The notes under the pieces were generated by a model. The model saw nothing but the letters and a program-made list of their open reading frames with translations. It ran no database searches and was not told the DNA's origin. The translations under genes and the position numbers were made by a program. 64,000 bases of DNA from NCBI RefSeq assembly GCF_042654245.1, contig NZ_JBHSGI010000005.1:248001-312000 (forward strand), given 5' to 3'. Within the stretch, counting starts at the first letter, position 1, and every line of letters starts with the position of its first letter. The stretch is from Seohaeicola_A nanhaiensis. Its GTDB lineage: Bacteria; Pseudomonadota; Alphaproteobacteria; Rhodobacterales; Rhodobacteraceae. This document shows, in pieces, positions 32,431 through 40,752 of this stretch.

Positions 32431-34442
32431 TCCGCCGCCATCTTCTGGCCGCGCGACCGGGCGTTGGCCGACAGCTCGGCCATCAGCGCACTGGCGCGCG
32501 CGATCGGGTTGGACAGGTAGAAATCCTTGACCGCCGGGACAAAGGTCGCGGCCCCCAGCGTGCCCTGCGGCAGCGCCTGCCATTCGTTCTCGGCCACTTC
32601 GTCGATGCGGCCCAGATGCGGCACCGCCGCAACCAGCGCCTGACGCAGCTGCGCCAGCGTGTCCCAGGGCTGGGTCACGTCCAGCTCGGCGCTCAGCGCG
32701 CGCAGGATCGCCCAGTTCTCCTTGGCCTGTCCCGGGGGGAAGCCCGCGCGCATGGCCAGCTGCGGACGGCCCTCGGTGTTCACGAACAGACCGTTTTCCT
32801 CGGTATAGGCCGCGCCGGGCAAGATCAGGTCGGCGCGATGCGCGCCCCGGTCGCCGTGGCTGCCCTGATAGATGACAAAGGGGCCCTCGGCGATGTCAAC
32901 TTCATCGGCGCCCAGGTTGTAGATCACCTCTGCGCCCTCGATGGCGGCCGAAAGCCCGCCCTCGGTGACCGCCCCGATGTCCATGGCCCCTACGCGCGAC
33001 GCCGCGGTGTGCAGCACCAGAAGTTTGCCCGCCGAGGCCTCGCAAATCCCCTGAACCGTCGCCAGAACGGCGGCACCATCAGCCTCGCGCAGGGCGCCCT
33101 GCCCGACGATGACCACACAGGACTTGTCCGCCAGCCCGGACATATCCAGCCCGGCCACATGCGACAGCGCCGCGCGATCCGTGCCCATATGCTCGTAATC
33201 ATAGGTCAGATCGACCGCCTCGCCGACCAGAATCACATCCGCGCCACGCGCCCAGGCCTTGCGGATCCGCGCATTCAGCACCGGCGCCTCGACGCGGGGA
33301 TTGGTGCCGATCAGCAGGATCTTGTCGGCACCGTCGATATCCTCGATGGTCGCCGTCCCGACATAGCCCGACCGGTTGCCAGCTGGCAGCTTCGCCCCAT
33401 CGGTGCGGCACTCGACCTGGCCACCCTGCCCTTCGACCAGATGCTTCAGCGCGAAGGCCGCCTCGACCGGGGCCAGATCGCCGATCAGCCCGGCCACCTT
33501 CTTGCCCTTCATCGCAACGGCAGCAGTCGCCAGAGCCTCGGGCCAGCTGGCTTTGCGCAGCTTGCCGTTCTCGCGGATATAGGGGGTATCCAGCCGCTGG
33601 CGGCGCAGGCCGTCCCAGACAAAGCGGGTCTTGTCGCTGATCCACTCCTCGTTCACGCCGTCATGGTTGCGCGGCAGGATGCGCATCACTTCGCGCCCCT
33701 TGGTGTCGACCCGGATGTTCGACCCCAGCGCATCCATCACGTCGATGCTCTCGGTCTTGGTCAGCTCCCAGGGCCGCGCCGTAAAGGCATAGGGCTTGGA
33801 GACCAGAGCGCCCACCGGGCAGAGGTCGATGATGTTGCCCTGCAGGTTCGAATCGAGCGTCTGGTTCAGATAGGACGTGATCTCGGCATCCTCGCCCCGA
33901 CCGGTCTGCCCCATCTGGGTGATCCCGGCCACTTCCGAGGTAAAGCGCACGCAGCGGGTGCAGGAGATGCAGCGCGTCATATGCGTCTCAACCAGCGGCC
34001 CGAGGTTCAGGTCGTCGCTCGCCCGCTTCGGCTCGCGATAGCGGCTGAAATCGACGCCATAGGCCATCGCCTGATCCTGCAGGTCGCATTCGCCGCCCTG
34101 GTCGCAGATCGGACAGTCGAGCGGGTGGTTGATGAGCAGGAACTCCATCACCCCTTCGCGCGCCTTCTTCACCATGGGCGAGTTGGTCTTGACCATCGGC
34201 GGCTGACCTTCGGGGCCGGGCCGCAGGTCCTTGACCTGCATCGCGCAGCTCGCCGCAGGCTTGGGCGGGCCACCCACGACCTCGACCAAGCACATCCGGC
34301 AGTTGCCGGCGATCGACAGACGCTCGTGATAACAGAAGCGTGGAATTTCCACCCCTGCGACCTCGCAGGCCTGGATCAGGGTCATCGCCCCGTCCACCTC
34401 GACCACTTTTCCGTCGATATTGATCTTCTTCAGGTCAGCCAT
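32427..34442 (-). CDS. nuoG: NADH-quinone oxidoreductase subunit G
   Basis: Large peripheral-arm subunit, 671 residues, carrying several Fe-S clusters. N-terminal 2Fe-2S region (CYHERLSIAGNCRMCLVEV), the His/Cys and 4Fe-4S motifs CPICDQGGECDLQD and CISCTRCVRF, then a molybdopterin-oxidoreductase-like part that no longer binds a cofactor. The length is normal for the short alphaproteobacterial/mitochondrial type. It starts 2 bases after the DUF5333-like gene. Confidence 0.97.
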   Translation of the reverse strand: MADLKKINIDGKVVEVDGAMTLIQACEVAGVEIPRFCYHERLSIAGNCRMCLVEVVGGPPKPAASCAMQVKDLRPGPEGQPPMVKTNSPMVKKAREGVMEFLLINHPLDCPICDQGGECDLQDQAMAYGVDFSRYREPKRASDDLNLGPLVETHMTRCISCTRCVRFTSEVAGITQMGQTGRGEDAEITSYLNQTLDSNLQGNIIDLCPVGALVSKPYAFTARPWELTKTESIDVMDALGSNIRVDTKGREVMRILPRNHDGVNEEWISDKTRFVWDGLRRQRLDTPYIRENGKLRKASWPEALATAAVAMKGKKVAGLIGDLAPVEAAFALKHLVEGQGGQVECRTDGAKLPAGNRSGYVGTATIEDIDGADKILLIGTNPRVEAPVLNARIRKAWARGADVILVGEAVDLTYDYEHMGTDRAALSHVAGLDMSGLADKSCVVIVGQGALREADGAAVLATVQGICEASAGKLLVLHTAASRVGAMDIGAVTEGGLSAAIEGAEVIYNLGADEVDIAEGPFVIYQGSHGDRGAHRADLILPGAAYTEENGLFVNTEGRPQLAMRAGFPPGQAKENWAILRALSAELDVTQPWDTLAQLRQALVAAVPHLGRIDEVAENEWQALPQGTLGAATFVPAVKDFYLSNPIARASALMAELSANARSRGQKMAAE

Positions 34443-34444
34443 CG

Positions 34445-34855
34445 TTAGTTCGCCCTAAGCAGCGCGCCGATGGCGCTGTTCTTTGCAATTTCCGCACGCC
34501 CGAAGGTGCAGAAGGTTTCGGGATCATCGGGGTTCACCCCGTTGGCGGCAAGGAAGGCCTTGCCCTTTTTCCGCATCCGCGCCTTCTCGACATCGGATTC
34601 GACATAGTTGCGAATTTCGTCATCGCTGTATCCAAGCGCGTTCGCCTGAGCCTTGATCTGCCGAAGGAAACTCAGCGCGCGGACAAGCCGGGCGTTGATG
34701 CTCGAGCAGTTATCACGCACCGCATCGGCAATCGCCACCGCGAACAGCGCGTTCTCGATTTCCGGCACGTCGCGCAGCGCAGGCCGCGCGGCGGCGGCAT
34801 AGCTCGGCAGGGCGACGGCAATCGCGATTGCCGCAACGAAGGTCTTGAGGGTCAT
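34445..34855 (-). CDS. DUF5333-type exported protein, nuo operon
   Basis: A 136-residue protein with a signal peptide (MTLKTFVAAIAIAVALPSYA). The mature protein is helical, with two Cys (RDNCSSIN and ETFCTFG). It matches the DUF5333 proteins I know from nuo operons of Rhodobacteraceae. Its Shine-Dalgarno AGGAG lies inside a perfect hairpin (34859-34882), so translation may be controlled. It lies 2 bases before nuoG. Confidence 0.78.
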   Translation of the reverse strand: MTLKTFVAAIAIAVALPSYAAAARPALRDVPEIENALFAVAIADAVRDNCSSINARLVRALSFLRQIKAQANALGYSDDEIRNYVESDVEKARMRKKGKAFLAANGVNPDDPETFCTFGRAEIAKNSAIGALLRAN

Positions 34856-34858
34856 CCT

Positions 34859-34882
34859 GGTCTCTCCTTTCAGGGAGAGACC
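34859..34882 (-). promoter_or_regulatory. Hairpin hiding the Shine-Dalgarno of the DUF5333-type gene
   Basis: Perfect 9-base arms, on the plus strand GGTCTCTCC (34859-34867) and GGAGAGACC (34874-34882), with a 6-base loop. In the minus-strand mRNA the 3' arm holds AGGAG, the Shine-Dalgarno, and ends 3 bases before the ATG at 34855. Confidence 0.6.
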
Positions 34883-34897
34883 AAGGGGCCGCGCCCG

Positions 34898-34920
34898 GCG
34901 CCGATAGGCAATATCGGCGC
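34898..34920 (-). promoter_or_regulatory. Second hairpin in the longest gap of the nuo accessory genes
   Basis: Perfect 9-base arms GCGCCGATA (34898-34906) and TATCGGCGC (34912-34920), 5-base loop, in the gap between the 120-residue lipoprotein gene and the DUF5333-type gene. It could be an RNA processing or attenuation site dividing the operon; there is no T-run. Confidence 0.45.
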
Positions 34921-34950
34921 GCCAGCGGCGGCTGATATCGGATAACAGCG

Positions 34951-35313
34951 TCACGGATTGCATTCCCCCTGATAGATCAGCGTATCGCCATCGAAGGTCA
35001 GCTGGTTGTCCGGCGTCTCCGGCCCCACGGTCCACCTGATGCGCGACGTTCCCATCGCATTGTCCAGGCAATAGCGGGTGCCTTCGTACTCCGCCGCCTG
35101 GCGCGCGCCCTCCAGCGACTGATAGGCCTTGTCTGCGGTCACGATGAAGTTGCGATAGTCGTCGCCGACCCGCTTGGATTTCGTCTTGAAGTAGAACCCG
35201 TCGAACAGCATCCGCTTGTCCTTGCCCGGACCGCAGGAGGTCAGCACGAGGGCGCCCAGCACGGCCATGCCGACCAGACGTGTCGCCCGTCCGAATTGAA
35301 ATGCGAACGCCAT
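34951..35313 (-). CDS. Putative lipoprotein of 120 residues, nuo operon
   Basis: Signal peptide with lipobox LTSC (Cys27), then a small mature domain of about 94 residues with two Cys: EGTRYCLDN and the C-terminal GECNP. Segments such as DKAYQSLEGARQAAEYEGTR look like a compact alpha/beta domain that I do not recognise. Three bases separate it from the upstream lipoprotein gene. It is followed by the largest gap within the nuo accessory genes (95 bases), which contains two hairpins. Confidence 0.75.
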   Translation of the reverse strand: MAFAFQFGRATRLVGMAVLGALVLTSCGPGKDKRMLFDGFYFKTKSKRVGDDYRNFIVTADKAYQSLEGARQAAEYEGTRYCLDNAMGTSRIRWTVGPETPDNQLTFDGDTLIYQGECNP

Positions 35314-35316
35314 ATC

Positions 35317-35694
35317 TCAGCCCCTCTTCCTGACCATCACGCTCATCGGCGTCTGCGCGGCCACCTCGCCCGCCAGCACGGCGCAGGCATCCTGCCCGCT
35401 GTACCGCGCGGCCAGCGACCGCCGCTTGATATCCGCTTCCAGCTCGGCCGCCCCGCGCACCTGCGCCAGCACCTGCTGGCGCGCCCGCAGCCGCGCGTCG
35501 GTCATCGCGTCGGCCAGCTGTTCGTCATAGGCGTAGGACGGGCACTGGCCAACAAGCTCGCGCGCCACCTGACGCTCGGCATAGTGCTGCGGCGCCGGCA
35601 TGGCGAGCAGGGCCGCAGACCGCGGATCGCCCAGATTGGGCGCCGAGCAGGCGGCCAGACCGCCCAAAGCCACGACTGCAACGCCAGCCCGCAT
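35317..35694 (-). CDS. Putative lipoprotein of 125 residues, nuo operon
   Basis: Signal peptide with lipobox LAAC (Cys16), then a mainly helical mature part with two Cys (GQCPSYAYD and DACAVLAG). The ATG at 35694 lies 4 bases after the nuoF stop. An upstream in-frame start within nuoF is possible but would spoil the signal peptide. Unknown family. Confidence 0.74.
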   Translation of the reverse strand: MRAGVAVVALGGLAACSAPNLGDPRSAALLAMPAPQHYAERQVARELVGQCPSYAYDEQLADAMTDARLRARQQVLAQVRGAAELEADIKRRSLAARYSGQDACAVLAGEVAAQTPMSVMVRKRG

Positions 35695-35698
35695 CCCC

Positions 35699-36982
35699 TT
35701 ACTCCGCCGCCACTGGCACACGCTTGCGCTTGATCCGGTCCTCGATCACGTCGCGGAAGTTGCGGATCAGACCCTGGATCGGCCAGGCCGCCGCATCACC
35801 CAGCGCGCAGATGGTGTGCCCTTCGACCTGCTTGGTCACGTCCAGCAGCATGTCGATTTCCTCGACGCTGGCATCGCCCGTCACCAGACGGTCCATCACG
35901 CGCATCATCCACCCGGTGCCTTCCCGGCAGGGCGTGCACTGACCGCAGGACTCGTGCTTGTAGAACTTGCTCAGCCGCCAGATCGCCTTGATGATATCGG
36001 TCGATTTGTCCATCACGATCACGGCGGCAGTCCCCAGACCCGACCGCTGCTCGCGCAGATAGTCGAAGTCCATGATCGCCTCGCGCATGTGCTCGCCCCG
36101 GATACAGGGCACGGAGGATCCGCCCGGAATTACCGCCAGTAGGTTGTCCCAGCCGCCGCGAATACCGCCGCAATGCTTCTCGATCAGTTCCTCGAAGGTG
36201 ATCGACATGGCCTCTTCGACCACGCAGGGGTTGTTGACGTGGCCCGAGATGGCGAACAGCTTGGTGCCCGCGTTGTTCGGCCGCCCGAACGAGCTGAACC
36301 ATTCCGGCCCGCGCCGCAGGATGGTCGGCGCCACGGCAATCGACTCGACGTTGTTCACCGTGGTCGGGCAGCCATAGAGGCCCGCGCCCGCCGGGAACGG
36401 CGGCTTCATCCGCGGCATCCCCTTCTTGCCCTCGAGGCTTTCCAGCAGCGCGGTTTCCTCGCCGCAGATATAGGCCCCGGCGCCATGGTGCAGGTAGAGG
36501 TCGAAATCCCAGCCCGACTTGGCGGCATTCTTGCCCAGCAGCCCGGCGTCATAGGCCTCGTCGATGGCGGCCTGCAGTGCTTCCTTCTCGCGGATGTACT
36601 CGCCGCGAATGTAGATATAGCAGGCATGCGCGTTCATCGCGAAAGAGGCGATCAGGCAGCCCTCGATCAGCGTATGCGGGTCGTGCCGCATGATCTCGCG
36701 GTCCTTGCAGGTGCCCGGTTCGGATTCATCGGCGTTCACCACCAGATAGGCGGGCCGTCCGTCGCTTTCCTTCGGCATGAACGACCATTTCAGACCGGTC
36801 GGGAAACCCGCGCCGCCCCGGCCCCGCAGACCCGACTTCTTCATCTGGTCGATGATCCAGTCGCGTCCGTTGGCGATGATGCCCGCCGTCCCGTCCCAGT
36901 GCCCACGCGCCATCGCGCCCTTGAGCGAGCGGTCATGCATCCCGTAGAGGTTGGTAAAAATACGGTCCTGATCTTTCAGCAT
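35699..36982 (-). CDS. nuoF: NADH-quinone oxidoreductase subunit F
   Basis: NADH-oxidising flavoprotein of complex I, 427 residues, with FMN and cluster N3. Nucleotide/FMN motif LRGRGGAGFPTGLKW, ADESEPGTCKDREI, and the 4Fe-4S motif CGQCTPCREGTGW. The ATG at 36982 gives the family N-terminus (MLKDQDRIFTNLYG); the frame upstream is open through the DUF5337-type gene. It starts 4 bases after that gene. Confidence 0.97.
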   Translation of the reverse strand: MLKDQDRIFTNLYGMHDRSLKGAMARGHWDGTAGIIANGRDWIIDQMKKSGLRGRGGAGFPTGLKWSFMPKESDGRPAYLVVNADESEPGTCKDREIMRHDPHTLIEGCLIASFAMNAHACYIYIRGEYIREKEALQAAIDEAYDAGLLGKNAAKSGWDFDLYLHHGAGAYICGEETALLESLEGKKGMPRMKPPFPAGAGLYGCPTTVNNVESIAVAPTILRRGPEWFSSFGRPNNAGTKLFAISGHVNNPCVVEEAMSITFEELIEKHCGGIRGGWDNLLAVIPGGSSVPCIRGEHMREAIMDFDYLREQRSGLGTAAVIVMDKSTDIIKAIWRLSKFYKHESCGQCTPCREGTGWMMRVMDRLVTGDASVEEIDMLLDVTKQVEGHTICALGDAAAWPIQGLIRNFRDVIEDRIKRKRVPVAAE

Positions 36983-36986
36983 CAGT

Positions 36987-37208
36987 CTAGCCTTTGTCGT
37001 TCCGGCGTGCCCGCCAGAGGTTGATCGTCTGCCACATCGCCAGCCCGAAGCCGGCCAGGGCCGCAAGGTCCAACAGCAGCCGGGTGTTCGCCGACCAGCC
37101 GAACCGGGCGCCCGCCCAGGTCACGCCGATCCAGAACAGGCCGACCGCAGCGATAATCAGGGCCAGCCGCCGCCCCCTGGTCGTGAACGCGTTCTGCCCG
37201 TCGTCCAT
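36987..37208 (-). CDS. DUF5337-type small membrane protein, nuo operon
   Basis: A 73-residue protein with two membrane helices (RRLALIIAAVGLFWIGVTWA and LLLDLAALAGFGLAMWQTI) and a basic C-terminus. It matches the DUF5337 proteins found beside nuoF in Rhodobacteraceae, so a complex I assembly or supernumerary role is a fair guess, unproven. Confidence 0.78.
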   Translation of the reverse strand: MDDGQNAFTTRGRRLALIIAAVGLFWIGVTWAGARFGWSANTRLLLDLAALAGFGLAMWQTINLWRARRNDKG

Positions 37209-37211
37209 CGC

Positions 37212-37982
37212 TCATTTGCTCCGCCGCGAAAACTCGGTTTCGCCGCCTGCCGCCAGGGTCTTCGCCTGCGCCACCCAGTCGTCGCGCGTGACCCGCCCCT
37301 TGAACCCTTCGAGGTTCTCGTCGACCCAGGCGATCTCGGCCGTGCTCCAGCCGGCGATCTGGTCGAAGTGATAGAACCCCATCGAGTTCAGCAGCTGTTC
37401 CAGTTTCGGGCCTATGCCCTTTATCTTCTTCAGGTTGTCGGCGCCACCCGCGCGTGGTGCGTCCATCCGCGCTGGCGCGCCCGCCGGAGCGATGCCGGAC
37501 GGGGCAGCCCCATACCGCCAGTTTCCCTTGCGGCCTGCCAGCTCCTGCTGACCCGCCAGGGCCGCCGAGGGGCGCACCGCCCCATATCCCGCGGCCACCG
37601 ATTCAGCCACCGTCTTGGGCTCCGCCGGTTCAATCTCGGGTTCGGGCGGCACGGTGTCTTCAGCTTTTGTAACCGGCGCAGGCTCGGCTTTCGGCGCGGG
37701 CACAGGTTCGGGCTTCACCGCAGGTTCTGCCTTCACCTCCGGCGCAGGCTTTGCGGCCTCGACCTTCGGGGCGGGCTTCGCCGCCGGCACGGCCACCGAA
37801 GCGCAGCGGGTGTAGATCAGCCCCAGTCCGACGCCCACATAGGCGAAGATCCCGAACAGCAGCGACATGAGGAAGCCCAGAGGGGTGAGCGCCCAGAGGA
37901 TCAGGAACAGGCCGACGCCCGCCGCCCCGGCCATTTGCCAGCAGCGCCGCGCGCAGTCTTCGCGGTCCGTTTCGCTCGTCAT
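37212..37982 (-). CDS. Membrane protein with NuoE-like helix-hairpin-helix domain
   Basis: A 256-residue protein: two membrane helices (about residues 16-57), a long Pro/Ala/Lys/Glu-rich linker with repeated PAPKAEPAP-type units (about 65-120), and a C-terminal helix-hairpin-helix domain (about 181-253) starting ADNLKKIKGIGPKLEQLL. By eye, 59 of 76 residues there equal the C-terminal extension of NuoE encoded next door. So it looks like a membrane-tethered copy of the NuoE extension. HhH domains of this type occur in ribosomal/nucleic-acid contexts, but here protein-protein binding seems more likely. Confidence 0.82.
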   Translation of the reverse strand: MTSETDREDCARRCWQMAGAAGVGLFLILWALTPLGFLMSLLFGIFAYVGVGLGLIYTRCASVAVPAAKPAPKVEAAKPAPEVKAEPAVKPEPVPAPKAEPAPVTKAEDTVPPEPEIEPAEPKTVAESVAAGYGAVRPSAALAGQQELAGRKGNWRYGAAPSGIAPAGAPARMDAPRAGGADNLKKIKGIGPKLEQLLNSMGFYHFDQIAGWSTAEIAWVDENLEGFKGRVTRDDWVAQAKTLAAGGETEFSRRSK

Positions 37983-38010
37983 CCCTGTCCCCTCTTCCGT
38001 TCAGCTGTCC

Positions 38011-39150
38011 TCAGTCCTTGTAGATGTCGTCCTTCTTGGCTTTCTTCGAAAATTCCGTCTCGGCCCCGGTGGCCAGCTGCTTGGCCTGCTCGACCCAGTT
38101 GTCCCGGCTCACCCGACCCTTGAACCCTTCGAGGTTCTCGTCCACCCAGGCGACTTCCTTGTCGCTCCAGCCGGCGATCTGGTCGTAGTGATAGAAGCCC
38201 ATCGAATGCAGCAGCGTTTCGAGCTTGGGCCCGACACCCTTGATCATCTTCAGATTGTCGGCCTTGCCGTCCCGCGCCGCGCTCAGCGCCTGCGGTTTGT
38301 CCTCAGCGCCGGCCGTTTCCTGAGGCTTGGCCTTGGACTGCGCCTGCGCTTCCTGCTTGGTCACGCCGGTCTTGTCGGCCGGCACGTTCGCAGAAGGCTT
38401 GGGCTCGGTCTTGGGCTTCGCGGTCTGCCCGGCCGTCTCAGGCCTGCCCTGCCAAGGTGTCAGCAGCGGCACTTCGGTCCCGTCGATCCGCTTCACGGTA
38501 TCGCCGATGTCGGTCGCCAGCTGCACGCTGGCGTTATACTGCGTCTGCCCGCTGTCGAAATCCTTGAGCGTGGTCAGCCCCGACAGCGGTTCAGCGGCAT
38601 AGCGGCCGTTCTGCGGGCCCGGCACAGGCACCTTGCCGGCGGCCAGTTCGTCAATGATCTCTTCCAGCCGCGCGGCGGTCAGGTCCTCGTAATAGTCCTT
38701 GCCGATCTGCGCCATCGGCGCATTCGCACAGGACCCGAGGCATTCGACCTCTTCCCAGCTGAACTTGCCGTCCGCGCTCAGCTGATGCGGCTTGGCGGCG
38801 ATCTTCTGCTGGCAGACGGCCATCAGATCCTCGGCCCCGCAGATCATGCAGGACAGCGTGCCGCAGACCTGGATATGCGCCACGGATCCAACCGGTTGCA
38901 GCTGGAACATGAAGTAGAAGGTCGCCACTTCCAGCGCGCGGATATAGGCCATGCCCAGCATGTCCGCGATGTGCTCGATGGCGGGGCGGGTCAGCCAGCC
39001 TTCCTGCTCCTGCGCGCGCCACAGCAGCGGGATGATCGCGCTGGCCTGACGGCCCTCGGGATACTTGGTGACCTGCGCCTCGGCCCAGGCCTGATTGGCC
39101 GCGGTGAAGGCAAAGCTTTCGGGTTGCTCGTGGTGCAGTCGGCGCAGCAT
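38011..39150 (-). CDS. nuoE: NADH-quinone oxidoreductase subunit E with C-terminal HhH extension
   Basis: Thioredoxin-fold 2Fe-2S subunit (cluster N1a) of the NADH dehydrogenase module. Ligands Cys96, Cys101 (VCGTLSCMICG), Cys137 and Cys141 (CLGSCANAP) are intact. Canonical NuoE is about 165-240 residues; this one is 379. The extra part is a Lys/Pro/Thr-rich linker (about 230-297) and a helix-hairpin-helix domain (298-370, ADNLKMIKGVGPKLETLL), nearly the same as in the next gene. It starts one base before the stop region of an exported protein gene. Confidence 0.96.
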   Translation of the reverse strand: MLRRLHHEQPESFAFTAANQAWAEAQVTKYPEGRQASAIIPLLWRAQEQEGWLTRPAIEHIADMLGMAYIRALEVATFYFMFQLQPVGSVAHIQVCGTLSCMICGAEDLMAVCQQKIAAKPHQLSADGKFSWEEVECLGSCANAPMAQIGKDYYEDLTAARLEEIIDELAAGKVPVPGPQNGRYAAEPLSGLTTLKDFDSGQTQYNASVQLATDIGDTVKRIDGTEVPLLTPWQGRPETAGQTAKPKTEPKPSANVPADKTGVTKQEAQAQSKAKPQETAGAEDKPQALSAARDGKADNLKMIKGVGPKLETLLHSMGFYHYDQIAGWSDKEVAWVDENLEGFKGRVSRDNWVEQAKQLATGAETEFSKKAKKDDIYKD

Positions 39151-39151
39151 G

Positions 39152-39538
39152 TCAGTTCTTCGGCTCCAGTGGGCTGGTGTTGATGTCGACCGTTCGGGTC
39201 GATGTCAGCACGCAGGTCACGTCACCGGGAAATTCGGGCGCGGCGCCCTTCGCGGTGATCGTCAGGGTATAGCTCATGTTTTCCAGCAGCCGGGCGACGG
39301 CGCGCTCGGCCTCCTGCAACTGGCGATTGCAGAAATAGGTCTTGGTGTCAGGGTCCTGGATGACGGCAACGGCCGCCTCGGCCGCGGCACGCGCCTCCTG
39401 ATCGGAGGGCACCTCGGTGCCCTGCTGCCGCTCGGGCGGCAGCAGCAGCCAGCCCGCGCCGACGCCCGTGGCCGTGCTTTGCGCCATCGCCCCGTAGGGC
39501 ACGGCGCAGAGACCGGCGATGGCCAGGGCTGACCTCAC
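39152..39538 (-). CDS. Exported protein of 128 residues with two Cys, nuo operon
   Basis: GTG start at 39538 overlapping the nuoD stop (GTGA). Signal peptide MRSALAIAGLCAVPYGAMAQ, then an unrecognised mature domain with two Cys (KTYFCNRQ and DVTCVLT) and a helix of LQEAERAVARLLENM. Soluble periplasmic protein by prediction. Confidence 0.74.
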   Translation of the reverse strand: MRSALAIAGLCAVPYGAMAQSTATGVGAGWLLLPPERQQGTEVPSDQEARAAAEAAVAVIQDPDTKTYFCNRQLQEAERAVARLLENMSYTLTITAKGAAPEFPGDVTCVLTSTRTVDINTSPLEPKN

Positions 39539-40752
39539 CGGTCGACCTCCCCGAACACGATGTCCAGCGTGCCGATGATGGCCGCCACGTCTGCCAGCTG
39601 GTGGCCGGTCGCGACATGGTCCATCGCCTGCAGGTGCAGGAACCCCGGTGCGCGGATCTTGGCGCGGTAGGGCTTGTTGGTGCCATCGGCAACCAGATAA
39701 ACGCCGAACTCCCCCTTGGGCGCCTCGACCGCCGCATAAACCTCGCCGGCGGGCACGTGAAAGCCCTCGGTATACAGCTTGAAGTGGTGGATCAGGCTTT
39801 CCATCGAGGTCTTCATGTCCGCCCGAGCGGGTGGTGTGATCTTGCCGCGCGCCAGCACCGGGCCAGGTTCCTTGCGCAGCTTTTCAATGCACTGCAGGAT
39901 GATCTTCGTGCTTTCGCGCATCTCGGCCATGCGGCAGAGATAGCGGTCATAGCAGTCGCCGTTCTTGCCGACCGGGATCTTGAAGTCAAATTCGTCGTAG
40001 CACTCGTAGGGCTGCGAGCGGCGCAGGTCCCAGGCCAGGCCCGACCCGCGCACCATCACTCCGCTGAAGCCGTAGTCGAGGATCTCCTGTTCCGAGATCA
40101 CGCCGATATCCACGTTGCGCTGCTTGAAGATCCGGTTCTCGGTCAGCAGGCCGTCGATGTCGTCCAGCCGCTTGGGGAACTTGTGCGCCCATTTTTCGAT
40201 GTCGTCGATCAGATCCGGCGGCAGATCCTGATGCACCCCGCCCGGGCGGAAATAGGCGGCGTGCAGCCGCGCCCCGCAGGCGCGTTCGTAGAAGATCATC
40301 AGGTCTTCGCGTTCCTCGAAGCCCCAGAGCGGCGGCGTCAGCGCGCCCACGTCCATCGCCTGCGTCGTCACGTTCAGCAGGTGGTTCAGGATGCGGCCGA
40401 TTTCGCTGTACAGCACCCGGATCAACGAGGCCCGCCGCGGAACAACGACCCCGGTCAGCTTTTCGATGGCCAGACACCAGGCATGTTCCTGGTTCATCGG
40501 CGCCACATAGTCGAGCCGGTCGAAATAGGGCAGATTCTGCAGGTAGGTCCGGCTTTCCATCAGCTTCTCGGTACCCCGGTGCAGCAGCCCGATATGCGGG
40601 TCGCAGCGCTCGACGATCTCGCCGTCAAGCTCCAGAACAAGCCGAAGAACCCCGTGCGCCGCAGGGTGCTGCGGGCCGAAGTTGATGTTGAAGTTGCGGA
40701 TCTTCTGTTCGCCCGTCAGGGCGTCTTCGAAACCTTTGGAGCCGTCCATCAT
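39535..40752 (-). CDS. nuoD: NADH-quinone oxidoreductase subunit D
   Basis: 49-kDa subunit homologue that together with NuoB forms the quinone site, 405 residues. Landmarks: NFNINFGPQHPAAHGVLRL, HIGLLHRGTEKLMESRTY and FDRLDYVAPMNQEHAW. The first of two adjacent ATGs (40752) overlaps the stop of the small membrane protein gene. Ends at GTGA with the exported protein gene. Confidence 0.97.
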   Translation of the reverse strand: MMDGSKGFEDALTGEQKIRNFNINFGPQHPAAHGVLRLVLELDGEIVERCDPHIGLLHRGTEKLMESRTYLQNLPYFDRLDYVAPMNQEHAWCLAIEKLTGVVVPRRASLIRVLYSEIGRILNHLLNVTTQAMDVGALTPPLWGFEEREDLMIFYERACGARLHAAYFRPGGVHQDLPPDLIDDIEKWAHKFPKRLDDIDGLLTENRIFKQRNVDIGVISEQEILDYGFSGVMVRGSGLAWDLRRSQPYECYDEFDFKIPVGKNGDCYDRYLCRMAEMRESTKIILQCIEKLRKEPGPVLARGKITPPARADMKTSMESLIHHFKLYTEGFHVPAGEVYAAVEAPKGEFGVYLVADGTNKPYRAKIRAPGFLHLQAMDHVATGHQLADVAAIIGTLDIVFGEVDR

